NCBI GenBank assembly: GCA_945862235.1
Contig: CAMAYU010000042.1
Location: 1 to 35,745, forward strand
Length of the DNA: 35,745 bases
Direction: 5' to 3'
DNA from: Schlesneria paludicola DSM 18645
Lineage (GTDB): Bacteria > Planctomycetota > Planctomycetia > Planctomycetales > Planctomycetaceae
This document shows, piece after piece, positions 17,849-25,169 of the stretch. The notes under the pieces are model-generated. The model ran no database searches, was not told the DNA's origin, and saw only the letters and a list, made by a program, of their open reading frames with translations. Position 1 is the stretch's first letter, and every line of letters starts with the position of its first letter. Made by a program: the position numbers and the translations under genes.

Positions 17849-17916
17849 CGTCACGTTGTCGTCTATCGCTCCGTGAAAGAACGTTCTTTCGCGGAGCGAT
17901 AGACGACAACGTGACG
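17849..17916. repeat. 34-base-arm palindrome in the leader of the giant gene pair
   Basis: The two halves (17849-17882 and 17883-17916) are inverted complements with one mismatch and essentially no loop. It begins 58 bases before the ATG of the 1157-residue gene, on the 5' side of both coupled giant genes. As RNA it would form a very long hairpin. Confidence 0.9.
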
Positions 17917-18034
17917 GCGTTTGATATGCCGGTCCCAAAACCGTGCGATCAAGTGACTCCGAGTCCTCGCCAATCGTTCCAATCGTGGGCCGAGTGTACT
18001 CACCGACAGAACCACACGGTAGCCGACGACAGGC

Positions 18035-18180
18035 TGTTGAATAACCTCCCCCACCGGGCTTGCCCCGGTGGAGACAGGTTTCTGCACTACTTGCCCATTT
18101 TGCTCATTCACTCGAATCGGCGCGGCGAGTACTGCAAAAACCCACGAGCCACCGGTGCAAGCCCGGTGGGGTTGGTCAAC
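18035..18180. repeat. MITE-like inverted repeat (family C, copy 1)
   Basis: The arms are CACCGGGCTTGCCCCGGTGG (18052-18071) and its near-complement (about 18149-18169). The interior has CTGCACTACTTG and its partner GTACTGCAAAAACC. A second copy is at 33691-33825. With the palindrome at 17849-17916 it occupies the 418-base gap between pheT and the giant genes. No gene is seen in that gap. Confidence 0.85.
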
Positions 18181-18209
18181 AGGAGGTACAACGGCCGTTC
18201 ACAGACACA

Positions 18210-20276
18210 TCACGCCCGCAACGTCGCGCCGAGTTGTGTCGCGCAGGACGAGATCACCGATTGCTGAGCCGCTTCAATTTCTTCGCCCGTCAGCGTGCGA
18301 TCGGGGGAGCAATACAGCAGCGTGACGAGGTAGCTCTTCTTGCCGTCGGGAATCTGCTTTCCTTTGTATTGACCACCGAAACCGACCGACTCGAGCAGCG
18401 GCCCGGCGGCGTTCCGAACGGTCTCTTCCAACGAATTCCACGTCACCTGATCGTCGAGGACGAAGTTCAAGTCGCGCGACGAACCTTGGTACTGCGGCCA
18501 CGGTTGGAACTTCGGAACGAGGTTCGCGTTCGCTTCCAATACGCTGAGGTCCAACTCCGCGATCGAGACCGTGTCGCGCAGATCGAGTTGGTCTGAGACC
18601 GAGCGATCCAGCTCGCCGAGCCAGCCCCAGAACTGGCCGTTCAACAAGACTTCCGCACCGCGACCGGGAACGAACTGCGGCAGGCTCGATGGTCGAGCCG
18701 TCACCACTGCCAACGAGTTGACGCGCGCTGCGAGTTGCTCGACGAGTCCTTTCATCTCGGCAAACGCTGAACCGCTGACGAAGCTGACGAGCGTAGGTTC
18801 CGATTGCGACTGCGGCAGCGTCTTGTCCGACGAGAGGTACACGGCCGCGATCTCGAAGAGTTGCGCACCGAACGAACCGCGCCGCTCGTTCTCGCGCCGC
18901 GAGGCCATCAGGCTCGGAACCAGACTGTGCCGGAGCAGACTCGCCTGCCGGAAGTCGGGATGGTCAATCGACAGCGGGGCAAGATTGCCGCGCGGCTGGA
19001 ACAGCTTGTGGTCCCGTTCGCTCACCAGTGACAACGTGATCGCTTCGAAGAACCCCGCCGCCGTGAGAACATCGCACACGCGGTCGGTCACGCGGTCTCG
19101 CAACGATTGAGCCGACCGACAGAGCGGCACCGAAACGTCATCACGAATTTTGTCGAGACCGTGGATGCGAGCGACCTCTTCAATGAGATCAATCTCACGT
19201 GAGAGATCGAGGCGGTTGGAGGGCGGAACAAACGTGGCCGAGTTGTAGGACGGACACTCTTGCCCGTCCTGCTTCGCGCACTCTGCCTGCTCACGTCCCA
19301 CCATCTCCAACCCGAGCGCCAGCAGAATACGAACCGCTTCCTCGTCCGGGATCGTGATCCCGAGGACTCGTTCAATCTGCGCGAACCGCAACGTGATTGG
19401 ATCGCGTCGCGCGGAAGGCTGCGTTCCCGCGAAGACCGCTCCGTCGAGCAGTTCGCCTCCGGCCAGTTCGAGAATCAGTTCGCAACAACGTCGGCTGGCC
19501 CAGTCGGGTCCGTGGGGATCGAGCTTCCGCTCGAAGCGGTACGACGAGTCACTGCTCAGCTTCAGTCGTCGTGAGGTCTCGCGAATCGACAGTGGCGCGA
19601 AGAGAGCCGCTTCGATCAGGATGCTCTTCGTCGCCGTGGTGATCTCGGCCTCCGCCCCGCCCATCACACCGGCCAGCGCAACGGGATGATCGGCGTCGGC
19701 GATGACGCACATTTCGGGAGTCAGCGTGTATTCCTTGTGGTCGATCGCCTGCAACTTCTCGCCCGACTTCGCCCTTCGCACGATGATCTTCTTACCGTGG
19801 AGCTTGTCAAAATCGAAAGCGTGCAGCGGCTGACCGCACTCCATCAAGACATAGTTCGTGATGTCCACGATGTTGTTGATCGACGCGATGCCGACCGTGG
19901 CCAGTCGTTGGACGAGCCACGCGGGACTCGGGCCGACCTTCGCGCCGCGAATGATCCGCGCCTGATACTGAGGACACAGATCGGGGCACTCGATGGCGAC
20001 CGAAGTCACCGACGAAACAGGCGTGCTGCCGCACTTCGGCGACGCAGCGGGAACCTTCAACGTCTGCCCGAGCAGAACGGCGGCTTCGCGCGCAACACCC
20101 AGATGACCGAGACAATCGGGACGATTGCTCGTCACTTCGAGATCAATGCAGAAGTCGTTTCCGACCGCGTGAAACTCCTCGAGATTCAGCCCCGACATGG
20201 TGAGTCGTTCGGACATCTCATCGACCGAAACGTCGAGCGTCACATACTGCTTAAGCCAATCCCAACTGACGAGCAT
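18210..20276 (-). CDS. pheT: Phenylalanine--tRNA ligase beta subunit, short form lacking the EMAPII-like domain
   Basis: Protein of 688 residues, about 100 shorter than the common bacterial PheT. It pairs with PheS to charge tRNA-Phe in the cytoplasm. The N-terminal B1 part (MLVSWDWLKQYV, SGLNLEEF) passes straight into VTSNRPDCLGHLGVAREAA. The roughly 110-residue EMAPII-like tRNA-binding insertion that normally lies between them is absent. The B3/B4 editing region (about 85-250: ITNYVLMECGQPLHAFDFDK, GVMGGAEAEI), B5 (about 300-375), the catalytic-like core and the C-terminal FDX-ACB domain (from about 597, QYQGSSRDLNFVLDD) are all present. B5 carries an extra loop made by a palindromic repeat. 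ATG 20276 has GGTGGTGAG just upstream. pheS is not adjacent; 683 non-coding bases lie upstream. Confidence 0.95.
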   Translation of the reverse strand: MLVSWDWLKQYVTLDVSVDEMSERLTMSGLNLEEFHAVGNDFCIDLEVTSNRPDCLGHLGVAREAAVLLGQTLKVPAASPKCGSTPVSSVTSVAIECPDLCPQYQARIIRGAKVGPSPAWLVQRLATVGIASINNIVDITNYVLMECGQPLHAFDFDKLHGKKIIVRRAKSGEKLQAIDHKEYTLTPEMCVIADADHPVALAGVMGGAEAEITTATKSILIEAALFAPLSIRETSRRLKLSSDSSYRFERKLDPHGPDWASRRCCELILELAGGELLDGAVFAGTQPSARRDPITLRFAQIERVLGITIPDEEAVRILLALGLEMVGREQAECAKQDGQECPSYNSATFVPPSNRLDLSREIDLIEEVARIHGLDKIRDDVSVPLCRSAQSLRDRVTDRVCDVLTAAGFFEAITLSLVSERDHKLFQPRGNLAPLSIDHPDFRQASLLRHSLVPSLMASRRENERRGSFGAQLFEIAAVYLSSDKTLPQSQSEPTLVSFVSGSAFAEMKGLVEQLAARVNSLAVVTARPSSLPQFVPGRGAEVLLNGQFWGWLGELDRSVSDQLDLRDTVSIAELDLSVLEANANLVPKFQPWPQYQGSSRDLNFVLDDQVTWNSLEETVRNAAGPLLESVGFGGQYKGKQIPDGKKSYLVTLLYCSPDRTLTGEEIEAAQQSVISSCATQLGATLRA
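19245..19272. repeat. Palindromic element read in frame inside pheT
   Basis: GTAGGACGGAC...CCCGTCCTGC is a short inverted repeat. It is read as QDGQECPSYN at about residues 335-345 of PheT, in a loop of the B5 domain just before the conserved PPSNRLDLSREIDLIEE segment. Confidence 0.7.
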
Positions 20277-20657
20277 GTCTCACCACCAGATACAGAAAAC
20301 GTTTTTCAAAAGTCCCACACGCGGGGCGGTACTTTAGACGGGCGCCCTGAACGGCGGAAGCGTCTTGAGTTCAGCCCTAACGCAGCCGAGCCGCCGCCAA
20401 TGGGAGGCAGTCGGCAGTAAAGACCAACTATGCCGGGAGATGTCTGGTCAGAGAATTTGCACTTTGCACTGAACACGTTTTCACTCCGTCAAACTTCTTC
20501 GCAGATTGCTCAGAGGTTACGGACGAAGAAACTAACCCAGATGATTCACCACGAATCTCACGAATACGCACGTTTGGTTTCTTTGCGTGCCGAGTCGAAT
20601 TGAGTTGGCGAGACATAGGTGGAAACATCGCCCTGCTGAAACGCACGCTGCTGTTTT

Positions 20658-20756
20658 CCCCGTGTCCGCCCGTGTTCCCCGTGGTTCTTCCGCTGGCAGC
20701 CAAAAGCGACCACGGGGAACACAGGCGGACACGGGCGGACACGGGCGGACACGGGG
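20658..20756. repeat. Palindrome with tandem GCGGACACGG units (family E)
   Basis: The left arm at 20658-20685 (CCCCGTGTCCGCCCGTGTTC and on) pairs with the right arm starting ACCACGGGGAACAC at 20709. The right arm is lengthened by three GCGGACACGG units. The whole is flanked by family H pieces, as if one element had landed inside another. Confidence 0.85.
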
Positions 20757-20898
20757 AAGAGTGAAGAGCGTGCCGATCAATGGATCCACTCGAATCGAAT
20801 CGTAGTTTGGTTGCCGCTGAACGAAGTGAAGCCGCGAGGGGAGATTCGTGGTTCCTCATGAATTATCCGGGCTAACATCGCCGCATCCCCCCAAAGCA

Positions 20899-20929
20899 AA
20901 CGCCCGACATCGGGCGGATGTCGGGCGTT
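20899..20929 (-). terminator. Probable intrinsic terminator of the GspE-like gene
   Basis: A perfect 13-base stem (AACGCCCGACATC and complement) with a five-base loop is followed on the minus strand by TTTGCTTT. It lies about 30 bases after the stop at 20960, where a terminator is expected. The T-tract is imperfect. Confidence 0.7.
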
Positions 20930-20959
20930 CGGGAAGCGATCAAATCCCAACACGAAGGA

Positions 20960-22297
20960 TCAGCCTTTGAAGACTCGCTGGAGTTCTTCGAGGGAGGTCT
21001 TGCCCTCGGCAACGAGTCGCAGGCCGTCCTTGTGAAACGTGAGGCAACCTTCCGAACGGGCGATCGCCTTGATCTGATCACCCGAGGCTCCTTCGGCGAT
21101 CAGCTTTCGCGTGGCATCGGACATGACGATCGCTTCGAGCATGGCGACTCGACCGAAGTAGCCGGTCCCGTCGCACTTCTCACACGGCGGGTCTTCGTCT
21201 CCGGTTTTCTCATCGACCATCGGCTCACCTTTGCGGTAGAGCGTCTTGGTTTCTGCTGGCAGGCCGACTTTTTCGAGCAACTTCGGGTTCGGACGGAACG
21301 CCTCGCGGCAACTCGAACAGAGAACTCGCACCAACTTTTGACTGAACACGGCGTCGATGACTTCGGCTGCCTTTTGGCGATCTCCGGAAAACTCAATCAG
21401 TTGATCGAGGGCGCTGGCCGTATCCTTGACCGGCATTTCGGCGACGATGCAGATGCGATCGGCGACGCTCATGAATTGCTTCGTCGATTCCGCATCTTTC
21501 AGCGGCGGGACGAAGATCACGTCTGCTTCTTCACGCATCATGCGCATGCACGAGGTCTCGTAATCGTCCCCTTCATTGATCTCAAACTTCTTCACATTGA
21601 CGAGTTCGCGCGTTCCCGTATCGACGATCGAATAGATCGAGAACATGTACATATCGACGCCGCGGAGCAGTGCGTAGGTTGTGGTCGTTGTCCCCGAACC
21701 CGGCGGGCCACACACGGCGATAATTCCATGGCGGTGCGATGTCAGATCGCGAACGGTCTGCTTGAGCACCGTACTGAATCCGAGATCGGCTGGCGTATCG
21801 AGTTGGTGCTTCATATTTCGGACGCGCACCGTCAACCGCTCGGCACCTTCAGGTTGCGGCGTGACATCGATGGACAACTCGTACTTGATCCCGAGATGCT
21901 CGGTTCGAACGCCGCCAACCTGTTGCTTGCCCCTCAACTTGGGATCGAGTCCCGCCAGCAGCTTGACCATTTGAGTGATCGCCAAAGCTTGCTGCTTGGG
22001 CATCTTGCTCCCCGCGTAGGGCATTCCATCAACCGACACGGTCGTCTGCGCCCGTTCGCCCTTCACGTCGAGCCGAATCATTTCCGCGCGACGTTCCAAG
22101 CCGTCCGTGATCATTTCCTTGGTCGGAACGAGAGCGGCTTGGGCGAGTCGCGAATTAGCGGCCATGTCCACCGGCTTCCCGTTCACGGCTCCTTGGAAAT
22201 TAACGAGTTCGACATCCTCGCCGTCATCGATCTCATCATCCTTGTCCGCACGATTACTGGTGTTGTTGTCCTTCTTCTTACCGAAGCCGAAGACCAT
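20960..22297 (-). CDS. GspE/PilB-family ATPase homologue with degenerate nucleotide site
   Basis: Protein of 445 residues, similar to the T2SS/T4P assembly ATPases GspE and PilB but shorter because the N-terminal MshEN-type domain is absent. After an acidic start comes the N2 domain (about 75-170), then the C-terminal ATPase fold. Walker A reads GPPGSGTTTT, so the lysine that binds phosphate is Thr203. The Walker B region reads REEADVIFVPPLKDAE where the family has DPDxxMVGExRD; the catalytic glutamate position is Pro264/265. The LSTLHTNDA histidine box is replaced by IVAEMPVKDTA. The four zinc cysteines are kept (CSSC and CEKC), as is the GYFGRVAMLEAI segment. The fold is thus retained but catalysis by the usual residues looks impossible. 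ATG 22297 follows AAAGGGA. No other secretion or pilus gene is nearby. A partner or scaffold role is inferred. Confidence 0.88.
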   Translation of the reverse strand: MVFGFGKKKDNNTSNRADKDDEIDDGEDVELVNFQGAVNGKPVDMAANSRLAQAALVPTKEMITDGLERRAEMIRLDVKGERAQTTVSVDGMPYAGSKMPKQQALAITQMVKLLAGLDPKLRGKQQVGGVRTEHLGIKYELSIDVTPQPEGAERLTVRVRNMKHQLDTPADLGFSTVLKQTVRDLTSHRHGIIAVCGPPGSGTTTTTYALLRGVDMYMFSIYSIVDTGTRELVNVKKFEINEGDDYETSCMRMMREEADVIFVPPLKDAESTKQFMSVADRICIVAEMPVKDTASALDQLIEFSGDRQKAAEVIDAVFSQKLVRVLCSSCREAFRPNPKLLEKVGLPAETKTLYRKGEPMVDEKTGDEDPPCEKCDGTGYFGRVAMLEAIVMSDATRKLIAEGASGDQIKAIARSEGCLTFHKDGLRLVAEGKTSLEELQRVFKG

Positions 22298-22303
22298 AGC
22301 CTG

Positions 22304-22310
22304 TCCCTTT
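22304..22310 (-). promoter_or_regulatory. Ribosome binding site of the GspE-like gene
   Basis: AAAGGGA on the minus strand, six bases before ATG 22297. It decides this start over a frame that extends 36 codons further upstream. Confidence 0.75.
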
Positions 22311-22499
22311 ACGGAGCCAACAAACGGAACGCTCGCAATGAAATTACGACGAGCGGGATAAAGTGAGAAATCATCAAGGCGAGGCCCACTCGCACTGCAC
22401 ACCAACCCGAAGTGTCAACGAGGAAGATGTGTGTGGCGTTCCTCGCTTACGCTTCGAGTTCGTGTCGCGCCTCGACCGCGCGAGGTCTACGAATGCCGC

Positions 22500-23387
22500 T
22501 CACAGCAGCCCATACGCGGCAAGGGTCTTCTTCAGGCGAGCTTCTTCCGATTCCGACAGCGGTGTGAGCGGTAACCGCAGATCGCCGGTGTCTCGGCCGA
22601 GCAGCCGCATCGCCACTTTGACGGGAATCGGATTCGTCGCGATGCCGAGCATGTCGCGGCAGAGCGTGAACAACTTGAAGTGCCAGCGTTGAGCCTCGGC
22701 GATGTTGCCCTCTTTCCAAGCTTTCAACAGTTGCAACATGTCGCCCGGCACGATGTTGCCGACGACCGACACAATCCCACTGCCGCCCATCGAAAGGAGT
22801 GGCAGCGTCAGGCTGTCGTCGCCCGAGAGCACCGTCAAATTGGTCATCGCCAAAGTTTGAGACGCCTGATCCATCGAACCGGTTGCTTCCTTGATCGCAA
22901 CCACGTTGGGGATCTCGGCGATACGAGCCACGACTTCCGGCTCCATATTCTTCGCCGTGCGACCAGGAATGTTGTAGAGAATGATCGGAATATCGACCGC
23001 TTCCGCAACGGCGCGGTAGTGCTGATAAAAGCCTTCGCCGGTCGGCTTGTTGTAGTACGGAGCGACCATCATCGCGCCGTCCGCTCCGACCGCCTTGGCG
23101 AAACGAGTCAGCTCGATCGCTTCGGAGGTACTGTTCGAGCCGGTCCCCGCCATGACCTTGATGCGACCGGCCGCGTGCTCGCACACCACGGCAATGACTC
23201 GCTCATGCTCGACGGTCGAGAGCGTCGGGCATTCCCCGGTCGTGCCGACCGGACAGAGACCATTCGTCCCCTGAGCCACATGCCAATCGACCGTCTTCCG
23301 GAGAGCGGCCTCGTCCACATTCCCGTCCTTAAACGGAGTGACAATCGCCACCGTCAACCCTGCAAACTGCTCGCCCTTGCGTGTCAT
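22500..23387 (-). CDS. dapA: 4-hydroxy-tetrahydrodipicolinate synthase
   Basis: Protein of 295 residues, full length for this cytoplasmic TIM-barrel enzyme. It condenses pyruvate with aspartate semialdehyde in the lysine/diaminopimelate pathway that feeds peptidoglycan. Expected residues are present: GTTGECPTL for the threonine pair of the proton relay, LYNIPGRT with the active-site tyrosine, and the Schiff-base lysine in [20 protein letters not shown] near the C-terminal part also fits. ATG 23387 is preferred to an in-frame TTG at 23405; GGGAAG lies a little upstream. It is preceded on the same strand by a hydroxyacid dehydrogenase gene, with a 97-base gap holding a palindrome. Related aldolases (NanA, KDG aldolase) share the fold, but these motifs fit DapA best. 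Confidence 0.95.
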   Translation of the reverse strand: MTRKGEQFAGLTVAIVTPFKDGNVDEAALRKTVDWHVAQGTNGLCPVGTTGECPTLSTVEHERVIAVVCEHAAGRIKVMAGTGSNSTSEAIELTRFAKAVGADGAMMVAPYYNKPTGEGFYQHYRAVAEAVDIPIILYNIPGRTAKNMEPEVVARIAEIPNVVAIKEATGSMDQASQTLAMTNLTVLSGDDSLTLPLLSMGGSGIVSVVGNIVPGDMLQLLKAWKEGNIAEAQRWHFKLFTLCRDMLGIATNPIPVKVAMRLLGRDTGDLRLPLTPLSESEEARLKKTLAAYGLL

Positions 23388-23405
23388 CGTGTTCTTGCTT
23401 CCCAA

Positions 23406-23470
23406 GTAGGGTGGGCACCGCCCACCGATTCATTTTCAAAATCAATTCTGGTGGGCAGTGCCCACCCTAC
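23406..23470. repeat. Palindrome GTAGGGTGGGCACNGCCCACC (family G)
   Basis: The arms at 23406-23426 and 23450-23470 are 21-base inverted complements with one mismatch and a 23-base AT-rich loop. It fills the gap between the dehydrogenase gene and dapA. Confidence 0.9.
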
Positions 23471-23484
23471 GATTCATGCACTAT

Positions 23485-24402
23485 CTACTTTCGGTTCCGC
23501 CAATCGACATTCGCCATCTCGGCCAGCGCCAGCATCAGGGCGTGAGTTCCATTGCGGCCCCAGCCTTTGGCTTTGACGGACAGATAAAGCTGCTCACCCA
23601 AGGCCAAGCCTGGCAGGCAGAGGCCCATGCGGCGCGCTTCACTGAGGGCGATGCCCATGTCCTTAATAAAGTGTTCGACGAAGAAGCCGGGGTCGAAGTT
23701 GTTGGCCATGATGCGCGGGCCGAGGTTGTTGAGCGACCAGCTTCCCGCCGCTCCCGGCCCCACCGATTGAAGCATCGTCGGCAGATCGAGTCCCGCCTTG
23801 TAGCCGTACAGCAGCGATTCGCAGACGCCGATCATATTGGTCGCGATCAGGATTTGATTGGCCATCTTGGTGTGTTGCCCCGCGCCGGGACCGCCTTGAT
23901 GAACGATCGTCTTCCCCATCGCTGCGAACAGCGGTTGAAGAGCCTCGACCACAGACTTCTCACCACCGATCATGATCGAAAGCGTCGCGTTCTTCGCACC
24001 GATGTCGCCACCGGACACGGGGGCATCGACTGAATGAACGTCTTTCGTTTTCGCGGCGGCATGAATCTCAACGGCCAGCGATGGCTCGCTGGTGGTCATG
24101 TCCACCAGCACGTTGCCGGGCTTCGATCCCGCCAAGGCACCGTTGGTTCCGAGCAGTACTTCGCGGACATCACAGGGGAAACCGACAATCGAGAAGATGA
24201 CATCCGATTGCTCGGCGACGGCCTTGGGAGTCTCCGCCCACATCGCACCTCGACCGATCAGAGCTTCGGCCTTTGCTTTTGATCGCGTGAACACTGTCGC
24301 GGCATAACCCGCAGCCATCAGATGGCCGACCATGCTCGACCCCATCACGCCCGTGCCAATCCAGCCGATCCGAGTCTTCCCCGGAGCAATCTCCAAAGCC
24401 AT
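23485..24402 (-). CDS. 3-hydroxyisobutyrate dehydrogenase-family oxidoreductase
   Basis: Protein of 305 residues, normal for the NAD(P)-dependent beta-hydroxyacid dehydrogenase family (HIBADH, tartronate semialdehyde reductase GarR/GlxR). The Rossmann start [20 protein letters not shown] (about 12-31) binds the cofactor. The substrate signature [19 protein letters not shown] and the catalytic lysine, Lys179 in GQHTKMANQ, are present. The C-terminal helical domain is complete, including [16 protein letters not shown] cannot tell which beta-hydroxyacid it uses. An arginine follows the second cofactor strand (FTRSKAK), which suggests NADP. ATG 24402 has AGGATG upstream. It is transcribed divergently from the BlaI-type regulator gene, 284 bases away, and lies ahead of dapA on the same strand. 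Confidence 0.92.
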   Translation of the reverse strand: MALEIAPGKTRIGWIGTGVMGSSMVGHLMAAGYAATVFTRSKAKAEALIGRGAMWAETPKAVAEQSDVIFSIVGFPCDVREVLLGTNGALAGSKPGNVLVDMTTSEPSLAVEIHAAAKTKDVHSVDAPVSGGDIGAKNATLSIMIGGEKSVVEALQPLFAAMGKTIVHQGGPGAGQHTKMANQILIATNMIGVCESLLYGYKAGLDLPTMLQSVGPGAAGSWSLNNLGPRIMANNFDPGFFVEHFIKDMGIALSEARRMGLCLPGLALGEQLYLSVKAKGWGRNGTHALMLALAEMANVDWRNRK

Positions 24403-24686
24403 GTCGTGTCATCCTGTTGCGAAGTCGCCGAAAGAGTTCGGTCGGGCGAGCAGTGGCCTCACCGCGACCGTTGGAAGTGGGCGGGAGTATATCGCTCGTT
24501 CCAGCAGCCGTCACCCAACGGCAAAGCGACCAAAGTAGAGGATTGACACCGAAGACGCTGCGTCTTAGGTTCTCGAACCAATGCTTCGGTGACGTACGCA
24601 TGATTCTGTTCAAATTGTTTTTCGGTCCGTCTTCATTCGATTGTTGGCCCAACGTCTGCCGCATCTTTTCAGGAGAGAACTCGAAC

Positions 24687-25076
24687 ATGGCTCGCACACC
24701 CCAAGACATCACCGACGCGGAACTCGCGGTGCTGAACGTGTTGTGGGAACACGGCAGTTGCACTGTCCGATTCCTGACCGACACGGTCTATCCCGGCGGG
24801 AGCGGGGCACATTACGCCACCGTCCAGAAGCTGCTGGAGCGGCTCGAGAACAAGAAGTTCATCAAGCGCGACCGCAAGCCGTGGCCGCATGAGTTTGAAT
24901 CGAAGGTCAATCGTGAAGAGCTGATCGGCCGCCGCTTGCAGGCCACCGCAGACAAGCTCTGTGAAGGCTCGCTCGCGCCGTTGCTCACGCATCTCGTGAA
25001 GATTCAACTCAGTCCCGATGAGCGTGATTCACTGCGTGGCTTGTTGGCCGAGTTGGATCAAGGCTCCGACGGTTGA
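24687..25076 (+). CDS. BlaI/MecI/CopY-family transcriptional repressor
   Basis: Protein of 129 residues, the normal length for this winged-helix DNA-binding family. The N-terminal half has the family pattern (ITDAELAVLNVLWEHGSCTV, HYATVQKLLERLENKKFIKR); the C-terminal helices would dimerise. Such repressors are removed when a partner M56 membrane peptidase senses a signal, and that partner follows 93 bases downstream. ATG 24687 is supported by AGGAGAG nine bases upstream (24671-24677). The frame is open to 24417, but the extra part has no family match and would use the divergent promoter region. I looked for a TACA/TGTA-type operator in 24403-24686 and did not find a convincing one. Control of its own operon is the likely role, by family. 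Confidence 0.93.
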   Translation: MARTPQDITDAELAVLNVLWEHGSCTVRFLTDTVYPGGSGAHYATVQKLLERLENKKFIKRDRKPWPHEFESKVNREELIGRRLQATADKLCEGSLAPLLTHLVKIQLSPDERDSLRGLLAELDQGSDG

Positions 25077-25159
25077 ACGAGCTCCACCCAGAACCCCTCG
25101 CTGACGCTTTGGATTGGTATCTTTTTAGTCTGTTTCCCAACTCAGGTTCGATTCGGTTT

Positions 25160-25166
25160 GGAGGTG
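25160..25166 (+). promoter_or_regulatory. Ribosome binding site choosing the GTG start of the M56 peptidase
   Basis: GGAGGTG ends three bases before GTG 25170 (core GGAGG five bases away). A frame opening at TTG 25158 would place this site inside the coding sequence. Confidence 0.7.
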
Positions 25167-25169
25167 TTT

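Larger units (their letters stand above)
20277..20959. other. 683-base repeat-rich intergenic region between pheT and the GspE-like gene
   Basis: No believable gene is present; open frames here are short and made of repeats. Contents: a family H fragment (20543-20571), a long palindrome with tandem GCGGACACGG units (20658-20756), another family H fragment (20842-20862) and a terminator-like hairpin (20899-20929). The pheT promoter should lie near 20277-20540, but I see no clear motif. Confidence 0.8.

Noticed and set aside
20709..20756. Possible CRISPR-like tandem repeats
   Set aside because: The units are about 10-11 bases with no spacers. They are an expansion within a palindrome.
20918..22366. 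482-codon open frame on the plus strand opposite the GspE-like gene
   Set aside because: It mirrors a gene with clear domains, ribosome site and terminator. Its product has no recognisable motif and an unnatural composition; antisense frames of this length are common in GC-rich DNA.
24403..24686. Operator and promoters for the BlaI-type gene
   Set aside because: No convincing dyad of the TACA/TGTA type and no clear -35/-10 pair could be identified by eye.
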